DNA of 45,634 nt, taken from positions 1-45,634 of the forward strand of contig JAGAOC010000006.1 of assembly GCA_017623935.1 (NCBI GenBank), written 5' to 3'. The translations under genes and the position numbers were made by a program. Below, in pieces: positions 25,257-35,692 of the stretch. The notes under the pieces are model-generated. The model was given only the letters and a program-made list of their open reading frames with translations, did not search any database and had not been told where the DNA came from. Every line of letters starts with the position of its first letter. Positions within the stretch are counted from its first letter, which is position 1. Origin of the DNA: Agathobacter sp. GTDB lineage: Bacteria; Bacillota; Clostridia; Lachnospirales; Lachnospiraceae.

Positions 25257-25342
25257 ACATTTTTTGCAACGTAATTATGTTTTATTCATACATTTTTTAC
25301 AGCGTAATATTGTTTAAGAACACATTTTTTACATTGTAATTG
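25257..25342. repeat. Three phased dyad repeats upstream of the AAA_14 gene
   Basis: A 21-bp unit occurs at 25257-25277, 25290-25310 and 25322-25342, starting every 33 and 32 bases. Read on the minus strand each has a dyad TTACR-Y-TGYAA-like core (TTACAATGTAA, TTACGCTGTAA, TTACGTTGCAA) followed by a run of A. Periodicity near three helical turns, the A tracts and the place before the start codon all suggest operator sites. Confidence 0.7.
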
Positions 25343-25365
25343 CGTATTTGTCACCCTAATGCAAT

Positions 25366-25393
25366 AATCCCGGAAACACAATGTTCCCGGGAT
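25366..25393 (-). terminator. Hairpin after the epimerase gene
   Basis: ATCCCGGGAACA, TTG and TGTTTCCGGGAT form an imperfect inverted repeat on the minus strand. There is no long T-run. It closely resembles the gdhA terminator at 27508-27540. Confidence 0.55.
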
Positions 25394-25436
25394 ATCTTCT
25401 TTATCACACTTAATATACTATCGTGTGCACATAATT

Positions 25437-26309
25437 TTATTTTTCCTCCACCAATTCAATATAATGATCGATCAGCTCATAGATCCAATCCTTTAAATTT
25501 GAAAATGTAAATCCTAATCCTTCTGCCTTATCCGTGTTGATACTATATTCCGATTCTCCATTATAAGGCGCCTCATCACCGGTATCACTTAAGATTGCTT
25601 TGGAACCTGTTTTTCTTTCCACATAATCAATGATCTCTCTTAAAGAAATAGTTCCACTAGAACTTCCATTGATGGCTCCTTGAACGTTTTTATCTGCCAA
25701 AAAAGCCATAAATTTTCCTGCTTCATCAGAACGGATAAAACTCATTTGATCATCGATATTGTCAATCTTCATTGGAATAGATTTCATGGTATGTTCCACA
25801 TAAAAGAGCAATCGCCCTGTATAATCATCTTTTCCAATCGCAAATGGATATCGGACTGCGATCCAGTTTTTATCTCCATATTTCTGCCACAGTGCACATT
25901 CTGCCTGCCGTTTTATCTCTTCATAAGGAAAATCAAATCGATTACACCACACAAATTCTTTGCCCAAAGCATCAAAATCTTCTTCTTTTGTATTGAGCTT
26001 TTTCGGATCATAAACGGAGGTGCTGGACATATAAATATATTTATCGCAATCAATTGCATCCATGGCATATTTGATGTCATTGGAGCAGTAAGCGATCTTA
26101 TCGTACACCACATCAAAATGTTTCCCTTTTAATGCCTGTTCCATCTGAACCGGATCCATCCGCTCAACCTGTATTCTGGAAACTGCATCTCCAAAATGAT
26201 CCTTCGCCATCTGTCTTGTTGCAATTGTCACATCATGACCCTGACGAATAAGTTCCTCCACCATTGGAATTCCAAAAAATCTGGTTCCGCCTAGCACTAA
26301 AATTTTCAT
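25437..26309 (-). CDS. NAD-dependent epimerase/dehydratase-like protein
   Basis: From the ATG at 26309 (AGAGG before it, two bases after the stop of the methyltransferase gene) the product has 290 residues. It starts with the Rossmann motif MKILVLGGTRFFGIPMVEEL and contains YMSSTSVYD and a YEEIKRQAEC stretch like the YxxxK active site of extended short-chain dehydrogenases. The remainder is of NmrA/NAD_binding type. Its substrate is unknown. Such proteins are often annotated as NAD-dependent epimerases or as RNA-binding cofactors in plants. It is translationally linked to the XRE-methyltransferase fusion. Confidence 0.8.
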   Translation of the reverse strand: MKILVLGGTRFFGIPMVEELIRQGHDVTIATRQMAKDHFGDAVSRIQVERMDPVQMEQALKGKHFDVVYDKIAYCSNDIKYAMDAIDCDKYIYMSSTSVYDPKKLNTKEEDFDALGKEFVWCNRFDFPYEEIKRQAECALWQKYGDKNWIAVRYPFAIGKDDYTGRLLFYVEHTMKSIPMKIDNIDDQMSFIRSDEAGKFMAFLADKNVQGAINGSSSGTISLREIIDYVERKTGSKAILSDTGDEAPYNGESEYSINTDKAEGLGFTFSNLKDWIYELIDHYIELVEEK

Positions 26310-26311
26310 AT

Positions 26312-27418
26312 TTACCTCTTTCTTCCGAAGGTGATCAAAAACCCAGTAGTTTTTAAAAATGCCTTCTTTTCTTTCATTATTTTTTCTTTCATCTGCCCCC
26401 AATTTTGGGTAAGTTGCTCGGCTTCCTCTCTCGTTAATCCACGATTTGTTAATACTTCCACTGCAATCCTGTCACCTTCCGTATTATCTTCTTTCCAGCC
26501 TTTTTCCTGCACATAAGCCGCTTGCAATCTATTGTATTCATCCTCATTTCTAGGATCCGCGAACTTTACTTTATCCTGCATACGCACTTCAATATCCCGA
26601 ATTCCTAAATCCTTCAAAAGAAAAGGAAGCCGTATGCCTACTGCATAATCCCTATCCTTTTTTTCAAGCTCAGTCGTCCAATATTTTCTCTGTATTTCTG
26701 TCATGAGCATGGAAGCATAATCCATTCCCTCTATGTAAGTTCCTGCGTTATCCAATTCCCTGTCTACCTCAATACAAACGATCAGCCCGCCTGTTTTCAG
26801 GGAATCGACCATATTTTTTAATGCCTCTTTCGGCTTAGACAGCTCCCGCAAAAATGCCTGGCAGATGACCATATCATACTGTTCTGTTTCCTGATGATCA
26901 TACGCATCTTTACATAAAAACTTAACTGGAAATTTTGCGTCTGCATATATACTTTTTGCTTCTTGGATCATAACTTCACTGATATCGATTCCCGTATAAG
27001 TACTTCCCTCCGTCAAAAAAGGCATAATAAGCCCAGCCAAGTAACCATTTCCACATCCAAGATCAAGCACATCCACTTTCTGTTCAATTTTCCAGACCTT
27101 CCGTACAAGAAACTCCATGTAATCTAAATTCCACAATTCAAACCTTGAATTATGAATATAATGCAGTTTATCTTTCCAATATTCCGCCGTTTCTGTTCTC
27201 CTGGAAAAATAGTCATTTTTAATTGGCTGCAATCCAAGGATCTGATCCGTCGTCACTCCGAAAAATTTTGCCAAGGCTATAACATATTTGACATCCGGCA
27301 CTGCCATTCCTGTTTCCCATTTGCTGATAGTCTGAAAGGAAACTCCTATCACCTCTGCCAGATAGCTCTGGGTGATTCCTCTGGATTTGCGTAGTTCAAA
27401 AAGATTAAGTGTAATCAA
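26312..27418 (-). CDS. XRE helix-turn-helix fused to a SAM-dependent methyltransferase
   Basis: The 368-residue product begins with an XRE domain (ITQSYLAEVIGVSFQTISKWETGMAVPDVK, residues about 14-43) and continues with a class I methyltransferase. VDVLDLGCGNGYLAGL is motif I, YTGIDISEVMIQEA motif II, YDMVICQAFLRELSKP motif IV and LKTGGLIVCIEVDRE motif V. The last 100 residues are charged. The start is TTG, ten bases after AGGAGG. Fusion of a DNA-binding regulator with a small-molecule-type methyltransferase suggests that SAM or a methyl acceptor controls binding, or that the enzyme is recruited to DNA. Both are inference. The gene is coupled to the epimerase downstream. Confidence 0.85.
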   Translation of the reverse strand: MITLNLFELRKSRGITQSYLAEVIGVSFQTISKWETGMAVPDVKYVIALAKFFGVTTDQILGLQPIKNDYFSRRTETAEYWKDKLHYIHNSRFELWNLDYMEFLVRKVWKIEQKVDVLDLGCGNGYLAGLIMPFLTEGSTYTGIDISEVMIQEAKSIYADAKFPVKFLCKDAYDHQETEQYDMVICQAFLRELSKPKEALKNMVDSLKTGGLIVCIEVDRELDNAGTYIEGMDYASMLMTEIQRKYWTTELEKKDRDYAVGIRLPFLLKDLGIRDIEVRMQDKVKFADPRNEDEYNRLQAAYVQEKGWKEDNTEGDRIAVEVLTNRGLTREEAEQLTQNWGQMKEKIMKEKKAFLKTTGFLITFGRKR

Positions 27419-27507
27419 GATAGTTCAACCTCCTGGGATCATACTAACATATAATCTATTGTTTTTACATCAATCTGAATTGGAAATTATTCTCCTCTAG
27501 GGAGAAA

Positions 27508-27540
27508 CAAAAAAACCCCGGAAACATAATGTTTCCGGGG
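27508..27540 (-). terminator. Intrinsic terminator of gdhA
   Basis: On the minus strand CCCCGGAAACA pairs with TGTTTCCGGGG around a three-base loop, followed by a run of Ts (27508-27515 as As on the plus strand). It lies 34 bases after the gdhA stop codon. Confidence 0.9.
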
Positions 27541-27573
27541 TATATGTATCCTATGACACTAAGTGTTTACTGA

Positions 27574-28932
<1,359 letters not shown>

Positions 28933-28955
28933 TTATTGTATACATCAACACTGCT

Positions 28956-29003
28956 ATTGTATATGAAAATGAATAAATGTACAAGAAAAATTTGCAATTT
29001 TTC
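28956..29003 (-). promoter_or_regulatory. gdhA promoter with an AT-rich palindrome upstream
   Basis: TTGTAC (28979-28984) and TACAAT (28956-28961) are 17 bases apart on the minus strand. Directly upstream an 8-bp dyad (GAAAAATT-TGC-AATTTTTC on the plus strand, 28985-29003) could act as a weak fabT terminator or as an A/T-rich UP-like element. Confidence 0.6.
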
Positions 29004-29020
29004 TATAACAAAAATTCATC

Positions 29021-29518
29021 TTACCTATCATCCTCTTTTATAGAATCCCAGCTTTGGTACTGACTTTCCTCAGTTTCATCCCAATAAACGATGTTAAAGT
29101 AATCCACCAATTTTGCAAGTGCATAAATTAAAACTGTCATTTCCTGTTCAGAAAGACCGTCTTTTGCATGCTCCATGATCTGCCGGTGGAACTGCTCGTG
29201 ATGATAATAGGCTGTTTTTCCTTTTTCCAAAAGAAATGCCTTAACTACGCGCTTATCATCTACGCTTCGTTTTCGCTCCACATAGCCTTTCTTCTCAAGA
29301 GCGTCCATTGCCTTAGTTAAAGTTCCCATGGTAATATCCAAGCTTTTAGCAATTTCGCTCATCTTCTTAGGCTCTGCAACACCTACTGCTTCAATTATAT
29401 GCATATCGTTAACCGAAATATCCTTAAACTCCTCAGTGATCAGATATTTGGCTTCACTTTCCAATATATTCTTAAATACCTGAACTAATAGTTCATTTAA
29501 ATTTTCGTCAAGTGTCAT
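29021..29518 (-). CDS. fabT: MarR-family regulator of the fatty-acid operon (FabT-like)
   Basis: From ATG at 29518 (GAGAGGGAAAC upstream; the longer frame overlaps fabH and is not preferred) the product has 165 residues. It is a winged-helix MarR protein: KYLITEEFKDISVNDMHIIEAVG, MSEIAKSLDITMGTLTKAMDALEKKGYVERKRSVDDKRVVKAFL (recognition helix and wing). Its place as the last gene of the fab operon and the FabT-like dyads before the operon suggest that it is FabT. In streptococci FabT represses membrane fatty-acid genes with acyl-ACP as co-repressor. Direct evidence here is context, not function. Confidence 0.82.
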   Translation of the reverse strand: MTLDENLNELLVQVFKNILESEAKYLITEEFKDISVNDMHIIEAVGVAEPKKMSEIAKSLDITMGTLTKAMDALEKKGYVERKRSVDDKRVVKAFLLEKGKTAYYHHEQFHRQIMEHAKDGLSEQEMTVLIYALAKLVDYFNIVYWDETEESQYQSWDSIKEDDR

Positions 29519-29535
29519 GTTTCCCTCTCTATCTA

Positions 29536-30495
29536 TTACCAGGAGAGTACACAAGCTCCCCAGGTAAGTCCTGCACCAAATCCTGCAAGAACAATTTTGT
29601 CTCTGGCTTTTATCATACCATCTTTACAAACTTTATCAAGTAAAATCGGCACACTTGCCGCAGAAATATTTCCACAATCCTGAATATTGGTAGGGAATTT
29701 CTCCATTGGCTGATCAAGACGCTTTGCCACGGACTCAATGATTCGCAGGTTTGCCTGATGAAGGATATAATAAGAAACTTCGTCCGCAGCCACTCCAGCC
29801 TGCTCTAATGCCTCATTAATGGCTGCCGGTACAGTCTTTACAGCAAATTTATATACAGCCTGACCTTCCATATGTACGTAAGACAATGGAGCCGGCTCTT
29901 TTCCGGAAAATGGATTGCTGGTGTTTCTGTTTACACAGGATAATACCATACCATCTTTGCCTTTTGCGCCCTGAACCATTCCTAAGACACAATCTTCTTC
30001 ATCACTTACTACTACAGCACCTGCACCGTCCCCGAACAGTACACAGCTGCTTCGATCGTTCCAATCCATCAGCTTGGAAAGAGTCTCTGCTCCGATCAAA
30101 AGAGCTTTCTTGGATCCGCCTGCTTTCATGTATGCATCAGCAATTGCCATGTCAAATAAAAAGCCTGAGCAGGCAGCATTAATATCAAATGCAACTGCAT
30201 TATCAGCCCCGATCTCTGCCTGCACCTGGGCAGACAGCATAGGGATGATCTGATCAGAAGAAACGGTCGCTGCAATAATGAGATCCAATTCTTCCGGCTT
30301 AACGCCTGCATCTTCCAGTGCTCTTTTTGCGGCAACAACGCTCATGGAAGTGGTAGTTTCTTCTGTTGCGATATGTCTTTTTCTAATTCCTGTACGAGTG
30401 GAGATCCACTCGTCAGAAGTATCCATTATTTCTGCCAAATCCTGATTAGTTACGATGCGTTCTGGAAGACAACTTCCTGTTCCTATAATTTTCAC
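29536..30495 (-). CDS. fabH: Beta-ketoacyl-ACP synthase III
   Basis: This 319-residue enzyme condenses acetyl-CoA or a branched starter with malonyl-ACP to start fatty-acid synthesis. The catalytic triad residues are C109 in DINAACSGF, the histidine in YYILHQANLRI and the asparagine in CGNISAAS. ACP-binding arginines are in STRTGIRKRH. The C-terminus is GFGAGLTWGACVLSW. It lies between accDA and fabT in the fab operon. Starter-unit preference (straight or branched) cannot be read off reliably. Confidence 0.95.
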   Translation of the reverse strand: MKIIGTGSCLPERIVTNQDLAEIMDTSDEWISTRTGIRKRHIATEETTTSMSVVAAKRALEDAGVKPEELDLIIAATVSSDQIIPMLSAQVQAEIGADNAVAFDINAACSGFLFDMAIADAYMKAGGSKKALLIGAETLSKLMDWNDRSSCVLFGDGAGAVVVSDEEDCVLGMVQGAKGKDGMVLSCVNRNTSNPFSGKEPAPLSYVHMEGQAVYKFAVKTVPAAINEALEQAGVAADEVSYYILHQANLRIIESVAKRLDQPMEKFPTNIQDCGNISAASVPILLDKVCKDGMIKARDKIVLAGFGAGLTWGACVLSW

Positions 30496-30545
30496 GACAC
30501 GTTCTCCTTTTTCTCTCAGATCAAAAATGATCTGCTTTTCTATAT

Positions 30546-32288
30546 TTAGAACTTACGGAAACGCCCATAGCGTTCTTCACGCAGTTCTTCCTCAGTCATA
30601 GTTTCTCTTTTCTTTAAAAAGGCTTTCATATTGCCTTTCATATAATTTGCAATAGAAGTTAATGCATCATCATCTGCAGTTCCGTATTCCGGAATGATAT
30701 CTTCGATGATTCCCAGCGTTTTCAGATCCTGGGCTGTAATATGCATAACATCAGCTGCTTCTTTTGCTCTGCTTCCGTCTTTCCATAAAATAGAAGCAAA
30801 ACCTTCTGGTGAAAGGATCGCATAAGTTGCATTTTCCATCATCCATACTTCATTTCCTACTGCAAGAGCTAACGCTCCGCCGCTTCCGCCTTCGCCGATC
30901 ATTAAGCAGAGTACCGGTACTTTTAAGCCGGACATCTCATAAAGATTACGGGCGATAGCTTCTCCCTGTCCATTCTGCTCTGCTTCAAGACCTGGATATG
31001 CTCCGGACGTATTTACGAAAGTGATGATCGGACGTCCGAATTTCTCTGCCTGCTTCATAAGACGCAGAGCTTTTCTGTAACCTTCTGGAGAAGGCATTCC
31101 ATAATTGTGATCCATACAAGCCTGCAGGTCACGCCCCTTGTTTACACCGATCACAGTAACCGGCTGGCCATCCAAGTATGCCACACCACCGATAATGGCT
31201 GGATCATCCCGATAAGCACGGTCTCCATGGAATTCCATGAAATCATCAAAGATAGCGTTAATATATTCTACAGCCCCCAGACGTTTTACCTGACGGACTT
31301 CTTTTACTTTATCCCAAGCTAAGAGCGGATTTGTTTTAACTGCTCTTTCCTTCATAAGCTCTGTTGGCTCATAAATATCATCATCACGAAGTGGATCAAA
31401 ATTAGTAAATCCTTTTACCGGACGATGCATTTTTAAGATCTGGTATAAGGTCATTTTCAACTGATCTCTGGTAACGATAGCATCTACAAAACCATGCTCA
31501 AGCTGAAATTCTGCTCTCTGAAATCCTTCCGGAAGTTTCTGACCAATGGTCTGCTCAATTACTCGTGGTCCTGCAAAACCGATCAATGCTCCCGGCTCTG
31601 CCAGAATGATGTCTCCTAACATTGCAAAACTTGCTGTTACACCACCTGTAGTAGGATCTGTTAATACTGGAACATATAAAAGTCCTGCTTCAGAATGTTT
31701 CTTAAGTGCTGCAGAAGTCTTTGCCATCTGCATTAAGGAAACGATTCCCTCCTGCATTCTGGCTCCACCAGAACAGCAGAATAAGATAACAGGTAATTTC
31801 TTTTCTGTTGCCCTTTCTACTGCTGCAGTGATCCTTTCGCCTACTGCATAACCCATACTTCCCATAAAGAATCTGGCATCGATCACCCCTAAAACGGTCT
31901 TTTCGCCGTAAATGCTGGCTTCTCCGATCAGAACACCTTCGGTAAGTCCTGTTTTTTCCTGAACCTGTTTTAATTTATCTTCATACCCTTCAAACTGTAA
32001 CGGATTGTTTCCCTGAACCTCTTCTAACCATGGCTCAAAGCTCATAGAATCTGTTACCATTTTAATACGGTTTTTTGCACGAACACGGAAATAATATCCA
32101 CATTCATAACATACATATTTTCCCTTTACTACCCTCTGTTTAAAAAGTTCTTTTCCACAGGAAGGACAAGTCAGCATCTCTGGTGCTGAATCCTTTGCAG
32201 TTTCTTTTCCTGCAGTTTTTACCTCTGCTGATTCTTTTGATTTATTAACAGTTGCATATTTTTTCCCGAAAAGATTGATCTGTTTCAT
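30546..32288 (-). CDS. Fused acetyl-CoA carboxylase carboxyltransferase AccD-AccA
   Basis: From ATG at 32288 (GGGTGATAGAA upstream) the 580-residue protein joins the beta subunit (AccD, about residues 1-285) and alpha subunit (AccA, about 300-580). The AccD part has the zinc finger [11 protein letters not shown] and [33 protein letters not shown], and [11 protein letters not shown]. The AccA part has [46 protein letters not shown] and [24 protein letters not shown]. It transfers carboxybiotin to acetyl-CoA to make malonyl-CoA. Fused AccDA is known in some Clostridia, while most bacteria have separate chains. The biotin carrier and carboxylase genes are not in this operon. Confidence 0.93.
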   Translation of the reverse strand: MKQINLFGKKYATVNKSKESAEVKTAGKETAKDSAPEMLTCPSCGKELFKQRVVKGKYVCYECGYYFRVRAKNRIKMVTDSMSFEPWLEEVQGNNPLQFEGYEDKLKQVQEKTGLTEGVLIGEASIYGEKTVLGVIDARFFMGSMGYAVGERITAAVERATEKKLPVILFCCSGGARMQEGIVSLMQMAKTSAALKKHSEAGLLYVPVLTDPTTGGVTASFAMLGDIILAEPGALIGFAGPRVIEQTIGQKLPEGFQRAEFQLEHGFVDAIVTRDQLKMTLYQILKMHRPVKGFTNFDPLRDDDIYEPTELMKERAVKTNPLLAWDKVKEVRQVKRLGAVEYINAIFDDFMEFHGDRAYRDDPAIIGGVAYLDGQPVTVIGVNKGRDLQACMDHNYGMPSPEGYRKALRLMKQAEKFGRPIITFVNTSGAYPGLEAEQNGQGEAIARNLYEMSGLKVPVLCLMIGEGGSGGALALAVGNEVWMMENATYAILSPEGFASILWKDGSRAKEAADVMHITAQDLKTLGIIEDIIPEYGTADDDALTSIANYMKGNMKAFLKKRETMTEEELREERYGRFRKF

Positions 32289-32298
32289 TTCTATCACC

Positions 32299-32727
32299 CT
32301 ATCCAATCGCAAAGGTCAATTCAGCCATGCAGACTACTTTTCCATCTACATAAGCGGTGGCTTTTCCTACACCAATTGGTCCTTTTACTTTAATGATCTC
32401 TGTTTCCAACATAAGTGTATCTCCAGGCAGAACTTTCTGCTTGAATTTTGCAGAATTGATTCCTGCAAAGTAAGCAGTCTTTCCTTTCCATTCCTCCTTG
32501 GAAAGGATCGCTACTGCTCCTGTCTGTGCTAATGCTTCAATGATCAGCACTCCCGGCATAACCGGATTTCCCGGAAAATGTCCGGTAAAATGTCCCTCTG
32601 AAAAAGTAACATTTTTCTTAGCTACTGCCCGAACGCCAACTTCTAATTCTTCTACGGTATCGATAAGAAGAAATGGATGACGATGTGGCAGGATTTCCAT
32701 GATCTGACTTGTATTTAAAATTGACAT
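32299..32727 (-). CDS. fabZ: 3-hydroxyacyl-ACP dehydratase
   Basis: This 142-residue hot-dog-fold enzyme removes water from 3-hydroxyacyl-ACP. The active-site histidine lies in [20 protein letters not shown] and the catalytic glutamate in the same helix; [17 protein letters not shown] is the usual N-terminal signature. The ATG lies one base after the fabF stop, and the gene ends ten bases before accDA. Tight packing indicates coupled translation. No FabA-type isomerase gene is in view. Confidence 0.95.
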   Translation of the reverse strand: MSILNTSQIMEILPHRHPFLLIDTVEELEVGVRAVAKKNVTFSEGHFTGHFPGNPVMPGVLIIEALAQTGAVAILSKEEWKGKTAYFAGINSAKFKQKVLPGDTLMLETEIIKVKGPIGVGKATAYVDGKVVCMAELTFAIG

Positions 32728-32728
32728 A

Positions 32729-33964
32729 TTAACCCTCGTATTTTTTAATTAAGATACTTGCATTGTGACCACCAAAGCCTAAGGAGTTGCTTAAAGCATA
32801 TGGAACTTCTTCTTCGTAAGATTCCTTACAGTAATTTAAGTCCATTTCCTCATCTGGGGTCTCATAACCTACTGTTCTATGAATAAAACCTTCTTCTACT
32901 TCCTTAACACAGGTGATAAATTCAACTGCACCTGCTGCTCCTAATAAATGTCCGATCATAGATTTTGTGGAATTTATCTTTAACGCCTGGGCATGCTCCC
33001 CAAATGCCAGACGGATCGCTCTTGTTTCAAAAAGATCGTTGTGGTGAGTTCCAGTTCCATGAGCATTGATGTAAGTGATCTCTTCTGGATTTACAAATGC
33101 ATCTTTCATTGCATTTTCCATAGCTCTTGCTGCGCCTGATCCACTTTCTTCTGGAGAAGTGATGTGGTAAGCATCTGCAGAACATCCATATCCTACAACC
33201 TCTGCATAGATCTTAGCTCCTCTTGCTTTTGCGTGCTCTAATTCCTCTAACACTACAACACCAGCACCTTCACCCATAACGAAACCGCTTCTGTTCTTAT
33301 CAAATGGAAGAGAACATCTCTTTGGATCTTCAGAAGTAGATAATGCTGTTAATGCCTGGAAACCTGCAATACCTAATGGACATACAGCACCTTCTGTTCC
33401 ACCTGCAAACATAATGTCTGCTTCACCATGCTGAACACTTCTAAATGCTTCACCGATTGTATTCGTTCCTGTTGCACAAGCTGTTACTACGTTAATATTT
33501 TTTCCCTTTAATCCAAACTGAATAGAAACGTTTCCAGCTGCCATATTTGAGATCATCAGTGGTACGAAAAGAGGATTTACTTTGGATGGTCCTTTTTCTA
33601 CCAGCTTGCTGTGTTCACGTTCCATGGCCGGAATACTTCCGATACCGGAACCAATCGCACAACCTACCATGTATGGATCTTCTTTTTCCATATCCAGTCC
33701 AGAATCTTCCATAGCTTCCTTTGCAGCGGCTACTGCGTACTGAGAAAATAATTCCATACGCTTTGCAGCCTTGAAATCCATATAATTCTTTCCTTCAAAC
33801 CCTTTTACTTCTGCTGCAAGTTTGCTCTTATAATCAGTGGTATCAAAACGGGTGATCTCACCGAAACCAATTGTTCCTTCTTTCACGTTTTTCCAGAATT
33901 CTTCTACACTTAAACCGATTGGAGTAATGGCTCCCATTCCGGTTACTACAACTCGTCTGCCCAT
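32729..33964 (-). CDS. fabF: Beta-ketoacyl-ACP synthase II
   Basis: The 411-residue condensing enzyme elongates acyl-ACP. Cys163 in [12 protein letters not shown] is the nucleophile; [12 protein letters not shown] and [13 protein letters not shown] hold the two catalytic histidines. [17 protein letters not shown] opens the thiolase fold. Length and motifs match FabF, not FabB. It follows fabG by 17 bases and overlaps nothing. Confidence 0.95.
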   Translation of the reverse strand: MGRRVVVTGMGAITPIGLSVEEFWKNVKEGTIGFGEITRFDTTDYKSKLAAEVKGFEGKNYMDFKAAKRMELFSQYAVAAAKEAMEDSGLDMEKEDPYMVGCAIGSGIGSIPAMEREHSKLVEKGPSKVNPLFVPLMISNMAAGNVSIQFGLKGKNINVVTACATGTNTIGEAFRSVQHGEADIMFAGGTEGAVCPLGIAGFQALTALSTSEDPKRCSLPFDKNRSGFVMGEGAGVVVLEELEHAKARGAKIYAEVVGYGCSADAYHITSPEESGSGAARAMENAMKDAFVNPEEITYINAHGTGTHHNDLFETRAIRLAFGEHAQALKINSTKSMIGHLLGAAGAVEFITCVKEVEEGFIHRTVGYETPDEEMDLNYCKESYEEEVPYALSNSLGFGGHNASILIKKYEG

Positions 33965-33981
33965 ATTTCTTTCCTTTCCTA

Positions 33982-34719
33982 TTAAGCCATGCCTCCATCT
34001 ACAGACAATACCTGACCAGTGATATAATCAGAGTCTGCTGATGCCAGAAACAGTACTGCTTTTGCTACGTCTGCTGTTTTTCCAGGTCTTCCCATTGGAA
34101 TCTGTTTTAATAATGCTTCTTTTGCATTTTCTGGGATCGCGTCTGTCATTTCTGTTGAAATGAAACCTGGTGCTACTGCGTTTACATTGATTCCTCTGCC
34201 TGCTAATTCTTTTGCAACTGCTTTGGTCAGTCCGATCACGCCGGCTTTGCTGGCTGAATAATTTGCCTGACCTGCATTTCCCATAACACCGGAAACGGAA
34301 GAAATATTAACGATCTTTCCGCTTCTCTGTTTTAATAAATAACGGGATGCATGACGGATCACGTTGAAACAACCTTTCAGGTTGGTATCTAATACAGCAT
34401 CAAAATCATTTTCACTCATGCGCATGATCAGTCCATCTCTGGTGATTCCTGCGTTATTTACGATGATATCCAATCGACCGAATTCTCCGATGATGTATTC
34501 GATCATTTTCTGACATTCTTCAAAATCAGATACATTACAGCCGTATGTAACAGCATTTCCTTGATTCTCTTTAATTTCTGCAACTACCTGCTCTGCTGCT
34601 TCTTTAGAACCATTATAGTTTACGATTACGGTAGCTCCTGCCTGAGCTAAAGTCTTTGCAATTTCCTTGCCAATTCCGCGGCTTGCGCCGGTAACAAGGG
34701 CGATCTTATCGGTTAACAT
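33982..34719 (-). CDS. fabG: 3-oxoacyl-ACP reductase
   Basis: From ATG at 34719, which lies within the last codons of fabD (14-base overlap), the product has 245 residues. TGASRGIGKEIA binds NADPH, ISSVSGVMGNAGQANYSASKAG carries the Ser-Tyr-Lys triad (YSASK), and GFISTEMT is the FabG-type loop. It reduces 3-oxoacyl-ACP with NADPH. Ribosome binding by TGGAGG is about 12 bases away, long for this organism, so coupling to fabD translation may be important. An upstream alternative start is not supported. Confidence 0.95.
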   Translation of the reverse strand: MLTDKIALVTGASRGIGKEIAKTLAQAGATVIVNYNGSKEAAEQVVAEIKENQGNAVTYGCNVSDFEECQKMIEYIIGEFGRLDIIVNNAGITRDGLIMRMSENDFDAVLDTNLKGCFNVIRHASRYLLKQRSGKIVNISSVSGVMGNAGQANYSASKAGVIGLTKAVAKELAGRGINVNAVAPGFISTEMTDAIPENAKEALLKQIPMGRPGKTADVAKAVLFLASADSDYITGQVLSVDGGMA

Positions 34720-35632
34720 ACTTATTAAAATCCTCCATAGTATCAATATTTACAGCAGTTACGTCTCTGTTGATTTTCTTCAAGAAACCACATAATGTAC
34801 GTCCTGGTCCGATCTCTACGAACTCATCTGCACCATCTGCGATCAGTCTTTCTACGGTCTGCTGCCATTTTACTGGGGCACATACCTGTTTTGCCAACAA
34901 CTCTTTGATTGGCTCTTTTGTGGTAACGTAATCTGCAGTTACATTTGCCAGATATGGAATCTGAGGATCATTTACGTTAACCTCTGCAAGACTTTCTTCT
35001 AATTTAATTCCAGCTTCCTTTAACATCTGAGAATGGAACGGTCCACTTACTTTTAATGCTACAACTCTTTTTGCTCCGGCTTCTTTACATCTTTCTCCGG
35101 CTTTTTCTACAGCTTCCTGTGCACCTGTAATAACGATCTGTCCAGGGCAGTTATAGTTTGCAACGGAAACCACCTGATTCATCTCTTCTGCGGTCTTTGT
35201 GCAGATCTCGTCGATTATAGCTCCATCCAGACCTAATACAGCACTCATTGCTCCACCAGTTGGAACTGCCTCCTGCATATAGATTCCTCTTTTTCTTACA
35301 AGAGCGAAAGCGTCTTCCATGGAAAGAACGCCTGCTGCGATCAACGCTCCGTATTCACCAAGACTTAAACCTGCAGTTACATCTGCTTCGATTCCTTTTA
35401 AACGAAGTGCTGTAAAAATTGCGGCTTCTGTGGTTACCATAGCGATCTGTGTATACTCTGTGATATTGATCTGATCATTTTCTGTAAAACACAATGCTGG
35501 AATATCTAAACCTGTTACTTCACTTGCCTTTTCATAAATTGCCTTTACTTCCGGCATAGTGTCATAAAACTCTTTGCCCATTCCAACGTACTGCGCTCCC
35601 TGTCCTGGAAACATAAATACACGTTTTCCCAT
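34706..35632 (-). CDS. fabD: Malonyl-CoA:ACP transacylase
   Basis: This 308-residue enzyme loads malonyl groups onto ACP. From ATG at 35632 (AAGGAG seven bases upstream) it begins MGKRVFMFPGQGAQYVGMGKE. The nucleophile elbow is GLSLGEYGAL (the usual GHSLGE with L for H), and the second histidine lies in VSGPFHSQML. Arg in QEAVPTGGAMSAVLG-side helix follows the family pattern. Found directly between fabK and fabG. Confidence 0.93.
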   Translation of the reverse strand: MGKRVFMFPGQGAQYVGMGKEFYDTMPEVKAIYEKASEVTGLDIPALCFTENDQINITEYTQIAMVTTEAAIFTALRLKGIEADVTAGLSLGEYGALIAAGVLSMEDAFALVRKRGIYMQEAVPTGGAMSAVLGLDGAIIDEICTKTAEEMNQVVSVANYNCPGQIVITGAQEAVEKAGERCKEAGAKRVVALKVSGPFHSQMLKEAGIKLEESLAEVNVNDPQIPYLANVTADYVTTKEPIKELLAKQVCAPVKWQQTVERLIADGADEFVEIGPGRTLCGFLKKINRDVTAVNIDTMEDFNKYVNR

Positions 35633-35692
35633 AATCGACTCCTTTTTCTGCAATCTATTAGGCATAAGAGAAATTTCCCTTATGCCAGTGTC

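Noticed and set aside
25257-25342. The three 21-bp repeats as a CRISPR array
   Set aside because: Spacers would be only 11 to 12 bases and AT-rich, repeats are imperfect, and no cas gene is present.
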